Positions 40,656-49,342 of a stretch of 64,000 nucleotides of DNA are shown here, one piece after another. The position numbers and the translations under genes were made by a program. The stretch is from Amycolatopsis lexingtonensis (GTDB taxonomy: Bacteria > Actinomycetota > Actinomycetes > Mycobacteriales > Pseudonocardiaceae): positions 9,088,501 through 9,152,500 of the forward strand of contig NZ_JADBEG010000001.1 in NCBI RefSeq assembly GCF_014873755.1, read 5' to 3'. Position 1 is the first letter of the stretch; every line of letters starts with the position of its first letter. A model generated the notes under the pieces. It searched no databases and was not told the origin of the DNA. It saw nothing but the letters and a program-made list of their open reading frames with translations.

Positions 40656-40735
40656 AATGTGGCGTTCGGTGCGTCCAGTGCACCCAATGTGGCGTTCGGT
40701 GCGTCAGACGCAACCAACGCCACATTGGGGCGCAC
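40656..40735. repeat. Palindromic repeats next to the IS5-like element
   Basis: AATGTGGCGTTCGGTGCGTC occurs twice in tandem (from 40656 and from 40686). CCCAATGTGGCGTT (40683-40696) pairs with AACGCCACATTGGG (40716-40729), the same 14-base arms as at 36556 and 36589. The first copy is the interrupted one whose left end lies on the other side of the insertion sequence. Confidence 0.8.
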
Positions 40736-40771
40736 GCCGGGCTGCCGTCGACGAACATCGGACGCGCGACA

Positions 40772-41023
40772 CTAGCGGCGGCTGCGCCACCTCAACCGGC
40801 GCCGCTCCTGGCGGGGCACTTCCGCCGTCGAGTCACCGCGCAGCAAATCGCGGCACACCGGGTCGAAACGGCCGGGGGCCTCGATCATCGGGGCCGCCAG
40901 CACCAGGTGGCCGCACACCGCGCGGAATCGCCCGTCGTGCCGGCCCGCCGCGAACTCTTCTTCGGTGACGGCGTGGGTGTAACCGTCGGTGTCGCAGCGG
41001 ATGTGCACCAGGAACGGCTCCAC
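40772..41023 (-). CDS. Small hypothetical protein
   Basis: 83 residues beginning VEPFLVHIRCDTDGYTHAV from a GTG five bases after the stop of the transglycosylase gene. It contains two conserved-looking cysteines (CDTD and AVCGHLV) spaced as in small zinc-ribbon-like or DUF proteins of Pseudonocardiaceae, and an Arg-rich tail. The ribosome binding site is weak, so translational coupling to the upstream gene is likely. Function unknown. Confidence 0.6.
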   Translation of the reverse strand: MEPFLVHIRCDTDGYTHAVTEEEFAAGRHDGRFRAVCGHLVLAAPMIEAPGRFDPVCRDLLRGDSTAEVPRQERRRLRWRSRR

Positions 41024-41028
41024 CGGGC

Positions 41029-42195
41029 TCAGCCCGCCGGGGTCGTCGAGGTGGTTTCGGTCGGGGTGGCCGCCGAGTCGGCCGGGGTGGTGCCGGCCGT
41101 CGTCGGCGTCGGGGTGGTGCTCGTCGTCGACGGGGGCGGCGTGCTGGTGGACGTCGGCGGCGGCGTCGTCGGGTCCGTGGTCGGGGTGGTCGGCTTGGTG
41201 GTCGGGCTGGTCGGCGACGTCGGGGACGTCGGCGTGGTGCTGCCCGGCGGCGTCGACGTGCCCGGCAGCGAGCCCGGCGGCTGGGCGGTCACCGGCGGCG
41301 CGGGCGGCGCCGGGACGCCGACCGGGGCACCCGCCGCGGCGGCGTCCGGGGCGTCGGGCGCGCCGATCGGCACCTGGCTGTCGGGGAGCTGGGCGACGCC
41401 GCCGCGGTAGGCCGCGGCCCACGCCATCACCGTGTCCACATAGGACTGCGAGTTGTTGTAGCGGCGCACGGCGATGCGCTGTCCCGCGTCGGTCGAGAGG
41501 TCCAGCCCGCCCGAGCACAGGTAGCGCGCGGTGGCCAGTGCCTCGTCGTAGATGTTGTTCGGGTTCGACACGCCGTCGCCGTTGCCGTCGGAGGCGTAGC
41601 CGCGCCACGTCGACGGGATGAACTGCGTCGGGCCGACCGCGCGGTCCCACACGGCGTCGCCGTCGTACTTGCCGCCGTCGGTGTCCGGGATCGCCGCGAA
41701 CGCGCCGGCGCCGTTGAGTACCGGGCCGAGGATCGGTTCGAGGGTGTCGCCCTTGGCGTTGACGTACCCGCCGCGGGCGTGGTTCGACTCGATCCGGCCG
41801 ATGCTCGCGATCAGCGCCCAGTCCAGGTGGCAGTTCGGCTGCTCCTTGGCCAGGATGTCGGCCGCGTTCTGGTACGCCTTCAGCATGCTGCCCGGGATGC
41901 CGAGCGGGCCGGAGATGCCCGCCGAGCCCGCCCGCCCGCCCGGCACGACCAGCGGCGTGGGCAGCGGGGGCTGGGGGAGGCTGCCGTCGACGGCGATGGG
42001 CGGCATGACGATGTTCGGCGGCTGCAGCGGCGCGGCCTGGTCCGGGAGGAGGGCGTTGCCGGTGTCGGCGACCACGACCGGCGTGGGCAGGCCGGTGGTC
42101 AGCGTCGGCAGCACGACGAGTGCGCCGCCCGCGAGCGCGGCCGCGGCGCGGCGGACCGCCCGCGAGCTCTTGCGACGTGGCCGGTGCTTCGGCAT
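41029..42195 (-). CDS. Secreted lytic murein transglycosylase (MltB/SLT-like)
   Basis: 388 residues. It has an N-terminal basic signal sequence with a hydrophobic core (ALAGGALVVLPTL). A catalytic domain follows at about 105-275, with the catalytic Glu in ALIASIGRIESNHARGG and the motifs AVGPTQFIPSTWRGYASDG and NPNNIYDEALATARYLC typical of actinobacterial membrane-bound lytic transglycosylases. The last 100 residues are a Pro/Thr-rich low-complexity tail (repeats of TTPTSPT type), probably spanning the wall. It cleaves the peptidoglycan glycan chain. Confidence 0.9.
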   Translation of the reverse strand: MPKHRPRRKSSRAVRRAAAALAGGALVVLPTLTTGLPTPVVVADTGNALLPDQAAPLQPPNIVMPPIAVDGSLPQPPLPTPLVVPGGRAGSAGISGPLGIPGSMLKAYQNAADILAKEQPNCHLDWALIASIGRIESNHARGGYVNAKGDTLEPILGPVLNGAGAFAAIPDTDGGKYDGDAVWDRAVGPTQFIPSTWRGYASDGNGDGVSNPNNIYDEALATARYLCSGGLDLSTDAGQRIAVRRYNNSQSYVDTVMAWAAAYRGGVAQLPDSQVPIGAPDAPDAAAAGAPVGVPAPPAPPVTAQPPGSLPGTSTPPGSTTPTSPTSPTSPTTKPTTPTTDPTTPPPTSTSTPPPSTTSTTPTPTTAGTTPADSAATPTETTSTTPAG

Positions 42196-42389
42196 GGTCG
42201 TCCCCGCTTCCCTCGATCTTCGCTGATCGCCTCACCCGATCGGTCCTGCCCACCGGTACTGACCGGTAGGAGCAAGCTATCCGATGGAAGCAAACTTTGG
42301 CGAATGGCACAGCGAAATCCGGCCCTCGCGGAGAAGTTCGTCCTGATGGCACAAAACCTTCGTAGGGAATCTGTCACATTCACCAGGAC

Positions 42390-43304
42390 TTAACGGGGCG
42401 CTGAGGACAGTTTGTCGAGCAGGGCGCCGGGGACGGTGATCCCGCGCTGCGCCACGTCCGAGGAAAACCGCCGGACGAGCGAATCCGACGGCGTCGCCGT
42501 GAACACCACGACTTCGCGGTGCAGAGCCGGCTTCAGCCGGCGCAGCGCACCGGCGAAGGTCCGGGTGAGCGCGGTCGTCGGCACCAGTGCCAGGCCGAGG
42601 CCCGCCGCGGCGAGCTGAGCGGCCGTCGACGCCTGTTTGGTCCGCATCACCGCGGTCAGCACGGCGCCGCGCTCGGCCGCCTGTTCGTCGAGCCAGCCGC
42701 CGAGGCCGTTGTCGGGGTGGTAGTGCACCACCGGCTGCCCGGCGAGGTCGGTCATCGCCACCGCCGTCCGGGTGGCCAGCGGGTGGTCCGCGGCCAGCGC
42801 CACGACGACCTCCTCGCGCCCGACCACCTCGACCGGCCCGGTCCAGCGGCTCGGCCGCGGCCCGGCGGCGACGTCGGCCTCACCCGACTCCAGTGCTCTG
42901 ACCAGCGCGTCCGCGCTCGTGGTTTCGGTCAGCGTGATCAGCACTTCCGGGCGGTGGCGGTGCCACGCCCGCAGCACGGGGGCGAGGAGCCCGGCGGTCA
43001 TGGTCTCCGCGCACGCGACGCGCAGGGTGCCCGCGCCGCCGCCGGCCACCGCGCGCCCGGTCCGGACCACCCGTTCGGCGGCGGCGAGGGCCGCCCGCGC
43101 GTCGGCCAGGACCGCGCGCCCCGCGGCGGTCGGGCGCACCCCGCGCGGCAGCCGTTCGAGCACCGGCGCGCCCAGTTCGCGTTCCAGCGCGCCGATCTGG
43201 TGGGACAGCGCGGGTTGCGAGAGGTGCAGCCGCGCGGCCGCCTCGGTGATCGATCCCGCGTCCAGGACCGCGACCAGGCACTCGAGCGCACGCAACGTAG
43301 GCAT
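42390..43304 (-). CDS. LysR family transcriptional regulator
   Basis: 304 residues. The N-terminal winged helix-turn-helix has LRALECLVAVLDAGSITEA and RLHLSQPALSHQIGALE; the C-terminal substrate-binding domain covers about 90-300 (GTLRVACAETMTAGLL). It is divergent from the SDR gene 103 bases away, the usual LysR arrangement, so it probably controls that gene. Ligand unknown. Confidence 0.92.
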   Translation of the reverse strand: MPTLRALECLVAVLDAGSITEAAARLHLSQPALSHQIGALERELGAPVLERLPRGVRPTAAGRAVLADARAALAAAERVVRTGRAVAGGGAGTLRVACAETMTAGLLAPVLRAWHRHRPEVLITLTETTSADALVRALESGEADVAAGPRPSRWTGPVEVVGREEVVVALAADHPLATRTAVAMTDLAGQPVVHYHPDNGLGGWLDEQAAERGAVLTAVMRTKQASTAAQLAAAGLGLALVPTTALTRTFAGALRRLKPALHREVVVFTATPSDSLVRRFSSDVAQRGITVPGALLDKLSSAPR

Positions 43305-43407
43305 TCGCCGATTTTATCGCAACCATCGAAAACATCGGGATCAGGACGGGATTGCTCACGGCCCGGCGAGCGCTGAACGACGTGTGCGAGACGAAAGGAG
43401 CACGGGA

Positions 43408-44103
43408 ATGTCGTTCGAGGGAAAGCGCTTGGTCGTCGTGGGCGGCGGTTCGGGAATCGGCCGCCGGATCGCGGCGGACGCGCGCGCGGCGGGTGCCGAG
43501 GTCACGCTGGCCGGCCGGAATCCGGCGGGGTTCACCGAGCCGGGGGTGCGTGCCGCATTCGCGGATCTGAGCGAGGAATCGTCGCTGAAAGCGCTTGCCG
43601 AGGAGGCCGGCGAAGTCGATTACCTGGTCACGCTCGCGGCGGCGCCGGCGAACGGTCCGATCACGACACTGGCGCGCGACGCGGTCACCCGGGCGTTCGA
43701 AGCGAAGGTGATCGGGCCGCTGCTGCTGGCCAAGCACTTCGCCCCGCGGTTCCGTGAAGGTGGGGCCATGGTGCTGTTCTCCGGGGTCGCCGCCTGGCGG
43801 CCGGCGCCGGAGCGGACGGTCATGGCCACGGCGAACGGCGCGGTCGCGTTCCTCGCGGAGGCGCTCGCGGTCGAGCTGGCGCCGATCCGGGTCACCGCGA
43901 TCTCACCGGGCATCGTGGACTCGGGCGCGTGGGATCGCCTGGGAGAAGCGAAGGACGCGTTGTTCCGGCGGACGGCGGAAGCGAACCCGGCGCGCCGCGT
44001 CGGCCGGCTCGAAGACGTTTCGGCGGCCACTCTCCAGGTGCTGCTGAACCCGTTCGTCACCGGCACGGTGCTGCATGTGGACGGTGGTGGCCGGCTCGCC
44101 TGA
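43408..44103 (+). CDS. SDR family protein lacking the usual Tyr/Lys pair
   Basis: 231 residues of the short-chain dehydrogenase fold: cofactor loop VVGGGSGIGRRIA, DYLVTLAAAPANG, and VTAISPGIVDSG. At the active site, where YxxxK is expected, the sequence is RTVMATANGAVAF, so Tyr appears replaced by Met or Val and Lys by Asn. The Ser position (VLFSGVAAW) remains. It may therefore be a non-classical reductase or a binding protein. The ATG has AAAGGAG. It is divergent from a LysR regulator. Confidence 0.85.
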   Translation: MSFEGKRLVVVGGGSGIGRRIAADARAAGAEVTLAGRNPAGFTEPGVRAAFADLSEESSLKALAEEAGEVDYLVTLAAAPANGPITTLARDAVTRAFEAKVIGPLLLAKHFAPRFREGGAMVLFSGVAAWRPAPERTVMATANGAVAFLAEALAVELAPIRVTAISPGIVDSGAWDRLGEAKDALFRRTAEANPARRVGRLEDVSAATLQVLLNPFVTGTVLHVDGGGRLA

Positions 44104-44202
44104 ACTCAGGGTGAGCAAGCCTTTACAGGAACGGTGACCATTCCTATGATCGGCCGACCGGTGCCGCCGCCGCGGTCCGGTCGGCCCGAGGTGGAGGGTT
44201 TG

Positions 44203-44817
44203 ATGGCACGTAGGGCGCCGCGCCGGGAGCACGTCACCGTCGCCGAGCTGCTGGTTCGGACCACCGCACCGCACGACCCGGGGACGCGGGCGCGGCACCG
44301 GGAGAAACCGCAGGTCTTGCGCTCGCTCGCCCGGCTGCGCGTGGTCTCGGTGGTCGCCGGGGCGCTGGCGCTGACCGGCGGGGTCGGGGCGGCGGTGTCG
44401 ATGCCGGTGGAGCGCGGCGCGGGCGCGTCCTGGCCCCCGGTGGGACTGGAACCCCCGCCGATCGCGCTGATCCCGTTGCCCGCCGACGTCGCGGTGCCGT
44501 CTCCTCGGGGCGCTGCGGAATCCGTGGCGCCGTCCGTGAAACCCGCCGAGGTTTCCCCGGGGACGGCCACGCCGAATTCGAATTCCGGAATTTCGCCGGG
44601 ATATCGCGGAACTCTCGCGCGTGCGGTCAAAGTCGTCGGCAAGGTGAAACCGAAACCCCAACCGCGGCACGCCGCGCCGGTCCGCCACGAAATCCCGGAC
44701 GTGCCGGTCTGGTCGCGCGGCCGGGCACCGGCCCCCGACCGGCAAGCGGCTTGGACCGGCCGCCACCGCGGCGGCGGGCACCACGAGTGCGGTGGCGGCG
44801 GCCGGCACCGCCGCTGA
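44203..44817 (+). CDS. Hypothetical membrane-associated protein with VTVAELL motif
   Basis: 204 residues from an ATG with GGAGGG upstream. The N-terminal motif REHVTVAELLVRT is shared with the small protein encoded about 1 kb downstream. One membrane helix (about 50-70: VVSVVAGALALTGGVGAAV) is followed by a disordered Pro/Ser-rich part and a basic, His/Gly-rich end (RHRGGGHHECGGGGRHRR). It is probably anchored in the membrane with the long tail outside. I know no function for this type. Confidence 0.6.
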   Translation: MARRAPRREHVTVAELLVRTTAPHDPGTRARHREKPQVLRSLARLRVVSVVAGALALTGGVGAAVSMPVERGAGASWPPVGLEPPPIALIPLPADVAVPSPRGAAESVAPSVKPAEVSPGTATPNSNSGISPGYRGTLARAVKVVGKVKPKPQPRHAAPVRHEIPDVPVWSRGRAPAPDRQAAWTGRHRGGGHHECGGGGRHRR

Positions 44818-44819
44818 AC

Positions 44820-45230
44820 CTAGGCGTCCAGCGGGATCTGGTACTGCATGTAGCCCTTGTCGACGGCGACTCGGTCGCAGAGCCGCCGGGCCGTGGTGTT
44901 CGACGTCCGCGTGTGCCAGTAGACGCGGACGCAACCGCGCGCCCTGGCCCAATCGGCGACGGCTTCGATCAGGGCCCGGCCGGCGCCGCGCCCGCGGGCC
45001 TTCTCGCTGGTGAACAGGTCTTGCAGGTAGCAGACGTCGTCCGAGGTGGTGCTGACGTGGGTGAAGAAGTGGACGATGCCGACGAGCCGCGCGCCGAGGG
45101 CGTGCATGCGCTCGCCGGACGCCAACTCGCGCCACGCGCGGTCCACGCGTTCGGCCGGGAGTGTCCTGCCGTAGAAGTAGTCCACCGGACACAACTGGCC
45201 AGTAAGGTGACGAACCCGAATCAAATTCAT
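44820..45230 (-). CDS. GNAT acetyltransferase, N-terminus apparently shortened
   Basis: About 136 residues. The acetyl-CoA-binding core is clear: VCYLQDLFTSEKARGRGAG (motif A, RGRGAG), RALIEAVADWARARGCVRVYW and TARRLCDRVA. The first strand and helix expected before DYFYGRTLPAE are short or missing, and no ribosome binding site precedes either candidate ATG (45230 or 45257). It may be a slightly decayed gene or use an unrecognised start. The substrate is unknown; close relatives act on small amines or amino acids. Confidence 0.65.
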   Translation of the reverse strand: MNLIRVRHLTGQLCPVDYFYGRTLPAERVDRAWRELASGERMHALGARLVGIVHFFTHVSTTSDDVCYLQDLFTSEKARGRGAGRALIEAVADWARARGCVRVYWHTRTSNTTARRLCDRVAVDKGYMQYQIPLDA

Positions 45231-45274
45231 AGAATTGGGGCGCTCGGTCGGCAGCATTCAAGCGGAGGTTCCTG

Positions 45275-45490
45275 ATGGCGCGCTCAGCGCACCGTGGCAG
45301 TGGCAGACCCGTCACGGTGGGAGAGCTGATGCTCCGATCGGACGTCCACGGCAGACGCCGTCCCGAGGACCTCGAGGTGCTGGAACTGGCGTACCGGATG
45401 CGCCGCCGCACCGGGCCGGCCGCGGACCTCCCCGCGGTGAAGAGCGGTGGCTGGTGGCAGGTGCTGCGGCGCGGTTTCCGCCGGGGCTGA
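45275..45490 (+). CDS. Small basic protein with VTVGELM motif
   Basis: 71 residues from an ATG with GGAGG eight bases upstream. It opens MARSAHRGSGRPVTVGELM, similar in pattern to the start of the 204-residue protein encoded at 44.2 kb (MAR...VTVAELL). The rest is Arg-rich and helical (LEVLELAYRMRRRTG) with a Trp-containing end. No family recognised. Good translation signals support the gene. Confidence 0.6.
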   Translation: MARSAHRGSGRPVTVGELMLRSDVHGRRRPEDLEVLELAYRMRRRTGPAADLPAVKSGGWWQVLRRGFRRG

Positions 45491-45491
45491 G

Positions 45492-46310
45492 CTACCGGAA
45501 CGCGACCGCCACGGCCAGCGCCGCGGCGAGGACGCGGTGCCCGGCCGCGCTCGGGTGGACGTCGCACCCGCCGGCCGCCAGCTTGACCAGCAGCCCCGCG
45601 GCGCACGGATCGCCGCCGGTGCGCAGGGAAGCCAGCCGGAACGCGGTGAACCCGTCGGCGACGGCACCGCGGTAGTGCCGGGTCACCTCGGCCAGCGTCG
45701 CGTTGATCGCCTTGACCTGGGTGACCTGCGCGGGATCGCGGTAGTCGAGCGAGTAGTACGACACGAGCGCGAGCTCGCCGCGGTACTGCGCGCGCACCGC
45801 GCCGAGGATGGTGGCCAGGTTCGCCCCGACCTGCTTGAGCGCGGCCTCGAACGTCGCGCCGGTGCAGTGGTCCGGGGTGGTGTCGCGGCAGCGGAACATG
45901 TCGTTGGCGCCGATGGTCAGCGTGACGAGCCGGGTGTCCCGGTGCGTCTTCAGGTACTGCACGGCGTAGTCGATCTGCGCGCCGGGATAGGCGACGTGCA
46001 GCGGGTAGGCCAGCCGGTAGGCGTTTTCGCAGCCGTTGCTCGGCGCGCTGACGTCGAGCAGGCTCCCCGTCGTCTCACCCGGGCAAGACGCGTTGGCGAG
46101 CTTCAGCCCGCGTACGGCCGCGTACTTCTCCGCGTAGCCGCGGAAGTTGTCTGCGTCGAGGTAATCCGCGCCCGCGTCGGGCCGGTAGCCGAACGCGACC
46201 GAATCGCCCAGCGCGAGATAGCCGCCGTGGGACCGGGCTTCCGCCGGTGCCGTGAGCAGCGCGCTCGCGGCCAGGACCGCCGCCGTGACGGCGAAGAATC
46301 GACGAAGCAT
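45492..46310 (-). CDS. Secreted SGNH/GDSL hydrolase
   Basis: 272 residues with a signal peptide (RRFFAVTAAVLAASALLTAPAEA). Block I YLALGDSVAFGY holds the nucleophile Ser; block III is TIGANDMFRC; block V is CDVHPSAAGH with the catalytic Asp and His. Paired cysteines (SCPGETTG, NGC, RCRD...HC, PC...GC) suggest disulphides outside the cell. It is an esterase or lipase of the Streptomyces type; its natural substrate is unknown. Confidence 0.92.
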   Translation of the reverse strand: MLRRFFAVTAAVLAASALLTAPAEARSHGGYLALGDSVAFGYRPDAGADYLDADNFRGYAEKYAAVRGLKLANASCPGETTGSLLDVSAPSNGCENAYRLAYPLHVAYPGAQIDYAVQYLKTHRDTRLVTLTIGANDMFRCRDTTPDHCTGATFEAALKQVGANLATILGAVRAQYRGELALVSYYSLDYRDPAQVTQVKAINATLAEVTRHYRGAVADGFTAFRLASLRTGGDPCAAGLLVKLAAGGCDVHPSAAGHRVLAAALAVAVAFR

Positions 46311-46382
46311 TTCCCGCTCCTTCCGCGCACCAGTGCGTGGCCGGGACCGATTCTGCCGGTTCCGGCCACGCGGCGGAAGGCG

Positions 46383-47876
46383 TCAGAAGGCTATCGTCGA
46401 CGGCGGCTTCGGTCCGGCGATGCGTGCTTCGGCCGAGCCCGGCTCGACCGCGGCGCAGTGCGTGCCCTTGGCCGGCAGCTTGCCGCTGATCAGGTAGTCG
46501 TCGGTGGCCTTGGTGACGCACTGGCTGTTCTTGAAGTACGCGCCGTGACCCCAGCCGTCGTAGGTGAGCAGCGTGCTGCCGCTCTGCCGGGCCGCGGTCT
46601 GCGACCACGCGTACGGCGTCGCCGGGTCGTGCCGGCTGCTGACCATCAGCAGCGGCGGCGCGCCGTGGACCTGCAGCGGGTGCTGCGGGTTGCTCGCCCG
46701 TTCCGGCCAGCCGATGCAGCCGGTGACGGCCGTCCAGCCCAGCGAGTTCACCTTGACGTCGGGCGCGAGCGCCGCGGCGGTCCGGCGGTAGGTCTCGAGT
46801 TCGGCGAAGTTGTGCACCGGCAGGCGCCAGTCGTCGCAGAACACGCTCTGGAAGACGTTGTTGATCGGGGTGTCCTCGCGCAGCCGCGCCGACGCGGGCG
46901 GCTGGGTGCCGTCCGCGAAGGACTTCAGCACCGTCGCGAGCCGATCCCAGCTGGGACCGTAGAAACTGCCCTGGAAGATCGACGCGAGGTCCAGCGGCGT
47001 GATCACCTCACCGCTCTGCGGGTCCTTCAGCTCGCCGCGCGCGGCCTTGTCCTGCAGGTCCCGAGTCACCTTCGAGACGTTCCGGCCGTGCAGCGCGCAG
47101 CTCGCCGTCCGGTCGCACCAGGCGGCGAACTCGCCGAATTCCGCCTGCACGGACTGGGTTTCGCTGTTCAGGAAGTCCCACGCGGTGTACTGCGAGTGGT
47201 CCATGTTGCTGTCGAGCACGAGCGCGCGGACCTTGTCCGGGAACAGTTCCGCGTACTGCTGGCCCATCAGCGTGCCGTATGAAACGCCGTAGTACGTCAG
47301 CTTCGGCTCGCCGAGCGCGGCGCGGATGGCGTCCATGTCGCGCGCGACGCTCTTGGTGTCGCCGAACCGCGCCAGCGGCCCGGTGATCCGCCCGCAGCTT
47401 TCGCCGAGTTTCCGGTTGTACTGCGCGAGCTGCTCGAACTCGGCCTGGTTCTTCGGCACCTTCGGGTGGTCGGCGATCAGTTCGTCGAGCCCGCACTTGA
47501 TCTGCGTGCCGGCGCCGACGCCGCGCGGGTCGAACCCGACGGTGTCGAACCGCTTGGTGATCTCGGCCGAAAGCGCCCAGCCCGCCTTGACCTCACCCGT
47601 GCCCGAGCCGCCGGGGCCGCCCGGGTCCATCAGGACCGAGCCGATCCTGGCCTGCGGATCGGTGGCTTTGCGCCGCGCGAGCGCGATGGTCGTGGTGCCG
47701 CGGTCCGGGTGCCCCCAGTCGATCGGCACGGTGACCGTGCCGCAGTCGACGTCCGGTGCGTCCGCGCACGGTTTCCAGGCCACGGATTCCGTCGCCGAAG
47801 CGGGCGCCGCGAACAGGCTCCCCAGTACCGCGGTCGTCGCCGCGGCCGTCAGCAGCCGCTTCATTACCCCCGACAT
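46383..47876 (-). CDS. Secreted alpha/beta hydrolase of the tripeptidyl aminopeptidase (TAP) family
   Basis: 497 residues with a signal peptide (LLTAAATTAVLGSLFAAPASA). The oxyanion segment DPGGPGGSGTG, nucleophile elbow YYGVSYGTLMG (Ser), Asp in SSRHDPATPY and His in DGWGHGAY form the catalytic set. The C-terminal TAP-like domain is present. Relatives (SlpD, SlpE, Tap of Streptomyces) trim tripeptides from secreted proteins outside the cell. The start ATG has GGGAAGGG. Confidence 0.92.
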   Translation of the reverse strand: MSGVMKRLLTAAATTAVLGSLFAAPASATESVAWKPCADAPDVDCGTVTVPIDWGHPDRGTTTIALARRKATDPQARIGSVLMDPGGPGGSGTGEVKAGWALSAEITKRFDTVGFDPRGVGAGTQIKCGLDELIADHPKVPKNQAEFEQLAQYNRKLGESCGRITGPLARFGDTKSVARDMDAIRAALGEPKLTYYGVSYGTLMGQQYAELFPDKVRALVLDSNMDHSQYTAWDFLNSETQSVQAEFGEFAAWCDRTASCALHGRNVSKVTRDLQDKAARGELKDPQSGEVITPLDLASIFQGSFYGPSWDRLATVLKSFADGTQPPASARLREDTPINNVFQSVFCDDWRLPVHNFAELETYRRTAAALAPDVKVNSLGWTAVTGCIGWPERASNPQHPLQVHGAPPLLMVSSRHDPATPYAWSQTAARQSGSTLLTYDGWGHGAYFKNSQCVTKATDDYLISGKLPAKGTHCAAVEPGSAEARIAGPKPPSTIAF

Positions 47877-47965
47877 TGCCAGCCCTTCCCCTCACCGACA
47901 GTGTTTGCTCGGCTCCAGGAAATCACCGATCCGGGGATCGCGCCAGCTTCCCAGGTGGATCAGGC

Positions 47966-49324
47966 CTAGACGTCCATTGTGGACACACGCTCGGCGCGCC
48001 GGAGCCACGCGGCGGCCAGTACGCCGAGCGCGCACAGCGTTCCCAGTACCCCGAACGCCCAGCCGAAACCGGTCGAAGCGTCCACGGCCAGGCCGCGGGA
48101 CAGCACGATCACGCACGCCGCGCCGCCAACCGCGCCGCCCACGCGCATGACGATGTTGACCAGCGCGGTGGCGTGCCCGAGTTCGCCGGCGGCGACCGAC
48201 GCGTAGGCCGCCGTCGACGCGGGCATGATCGACAGGCCCAGCCCGGCGCCGCGGACGAGGAGCAGTGCCTGGACCAGCCACATCGGCGTGTCCGGGCCGA
48301 ACCACGGCAGCGGCACCGTGCTCGCCAGCACCACGAGCGCACCGGTGAGCGAGACGGTGCCGCCGCCGTAGCGGTCGGTCAGCCGGCCGGCCACGAGCAC
48401 GAACACCGTGGTGGCCAGCCCCATCGGCGCGAGCAGGACGCCGGCTTCGGCCGGGCCGGCGCCGAGCCGGACCTGGAACCACAGCGGCAGCAGCAGGACC
48501 GCGCCGAACATGCCGGCGCCGGCGAGCAGCACGGACGCCAGCGCCGAGCCGAGCACCGGCCGTGCGGCGAGCCGCAGCCGGAGCACCGGGTGCCGCACGC
48601 GCAGCGACCACCACGTGAAGACCGCGAGCGCGCCGGCGCCGACGGCCGCGAGCACGCCGTTCAACTCGGTCAGCGCGTAGACCAGCAGCGGCAGGCCGAG
48701 GGACACCAAGGCGAGCCCGGGCCAGTCCATCGGCGGCGGTTGCGCCCGTTCGCCGCGCGGCACGTACCGCAGGGCCAGTCCGAACGCGACCAGCCCGATC
48801 GGCACGTTCAGCCAGAACAGCACCGGCCACGAGAAGTGCGCGAGCAGGAACCCGCCGACGCTCGGCCCGACCACCGGCGCGAGGCCGACCACCAGCCCGA
48901 GCGTGCCCATGGTGCGGCCCAGCCGTTCCGGGCCGACGGCGAGCCCGATCACGGTCTGCCCCGCGGTGACCATGACGCCGGTGGTCATGCCCTGCACCGC
49001 CCGGAACGCGATCAGCGTGACCGCGTCCGGCGCGAGGGCGCAGGCCACCGACGTCAGGAGGAACGCGGCGAGCGCCCACAGCCACAGGCGGCCGGCCCCG
49101 AGCTTCCGCACGAGCCACGGCGTGAGCGGGAGGGCGGCGGCGAGACCGAGCAGGAAAGCCGTGGCCACCCACTGGATTTCGATGAGGCCGACCCCCAGGT
49201 GCAGCCTCATCGATTCCAGCCCGACGGCGACGATCGAGCCGTCCATGTTGCCCAGGAACCCGCCCAGTGCCATCACCCCGGACGCGAGCCACACGGTGCG
49301 CGGGATGGGTGGTGCAGCAGTCAT
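47966..49324 (-). CDS. MFS drug exporter (DHA2/EmrB-like)
   Basis: 452 residues with about 13-14 membrane helices. GFLGNMDGSIVAVGLESMRLHL near helix 1, the motif A loop WLVRKLGAGRLWL, FRAVQGMTTGVMV and the motif C region GLVVGLAPVVGPSVGGFL are those of proton-driven multidrug exporters. It is adjacent to, and on the same strand as, the LacI gene but has its own start. Substrate not predictable. Confidence 0.9.
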   Translation of the reverse strand: MTAAPPIPRTVWLASGVMALGGFLGNMDGSIVAVGLESMRLHLGVGLIEIQWVATAFLLGLAAALPLTPWLVRKLGAGRLWLWALAAFLLTSVACALAPDAVTLIAFRAVQGMTTGVMVTAGQTVIGLAVGPERLGRTMGTLGLVVGLAPVVGPSVGGFLLAHFSWPVLFWLNVPIGLVAFGLALRYVPRGERAQPPPMDWPGLALVSLGLPLLVYALTELNGVLAAVGAGALAVFTWWSLRVRHPVLRLRLAARPVLGSALASVLLAGAGMFGAVLLLPLWFQVRLGAGPAEAGVLLAPMGLATTVFVLVAGRLTDRYGGGTVSLTGALVVLASTVPLPWFGPDTPMWLVQALLLVRGAGLGLSIMPASTAAYASVAAGELGHATALVNIVMRVGGAVGGAACVIVLSRGLAVDASTGFGWAFGVLGTLCALGVLAAAWLRRAERVSTMDV

Positions 49325-49342
49325 GCCGACGACGGTAAAAGC

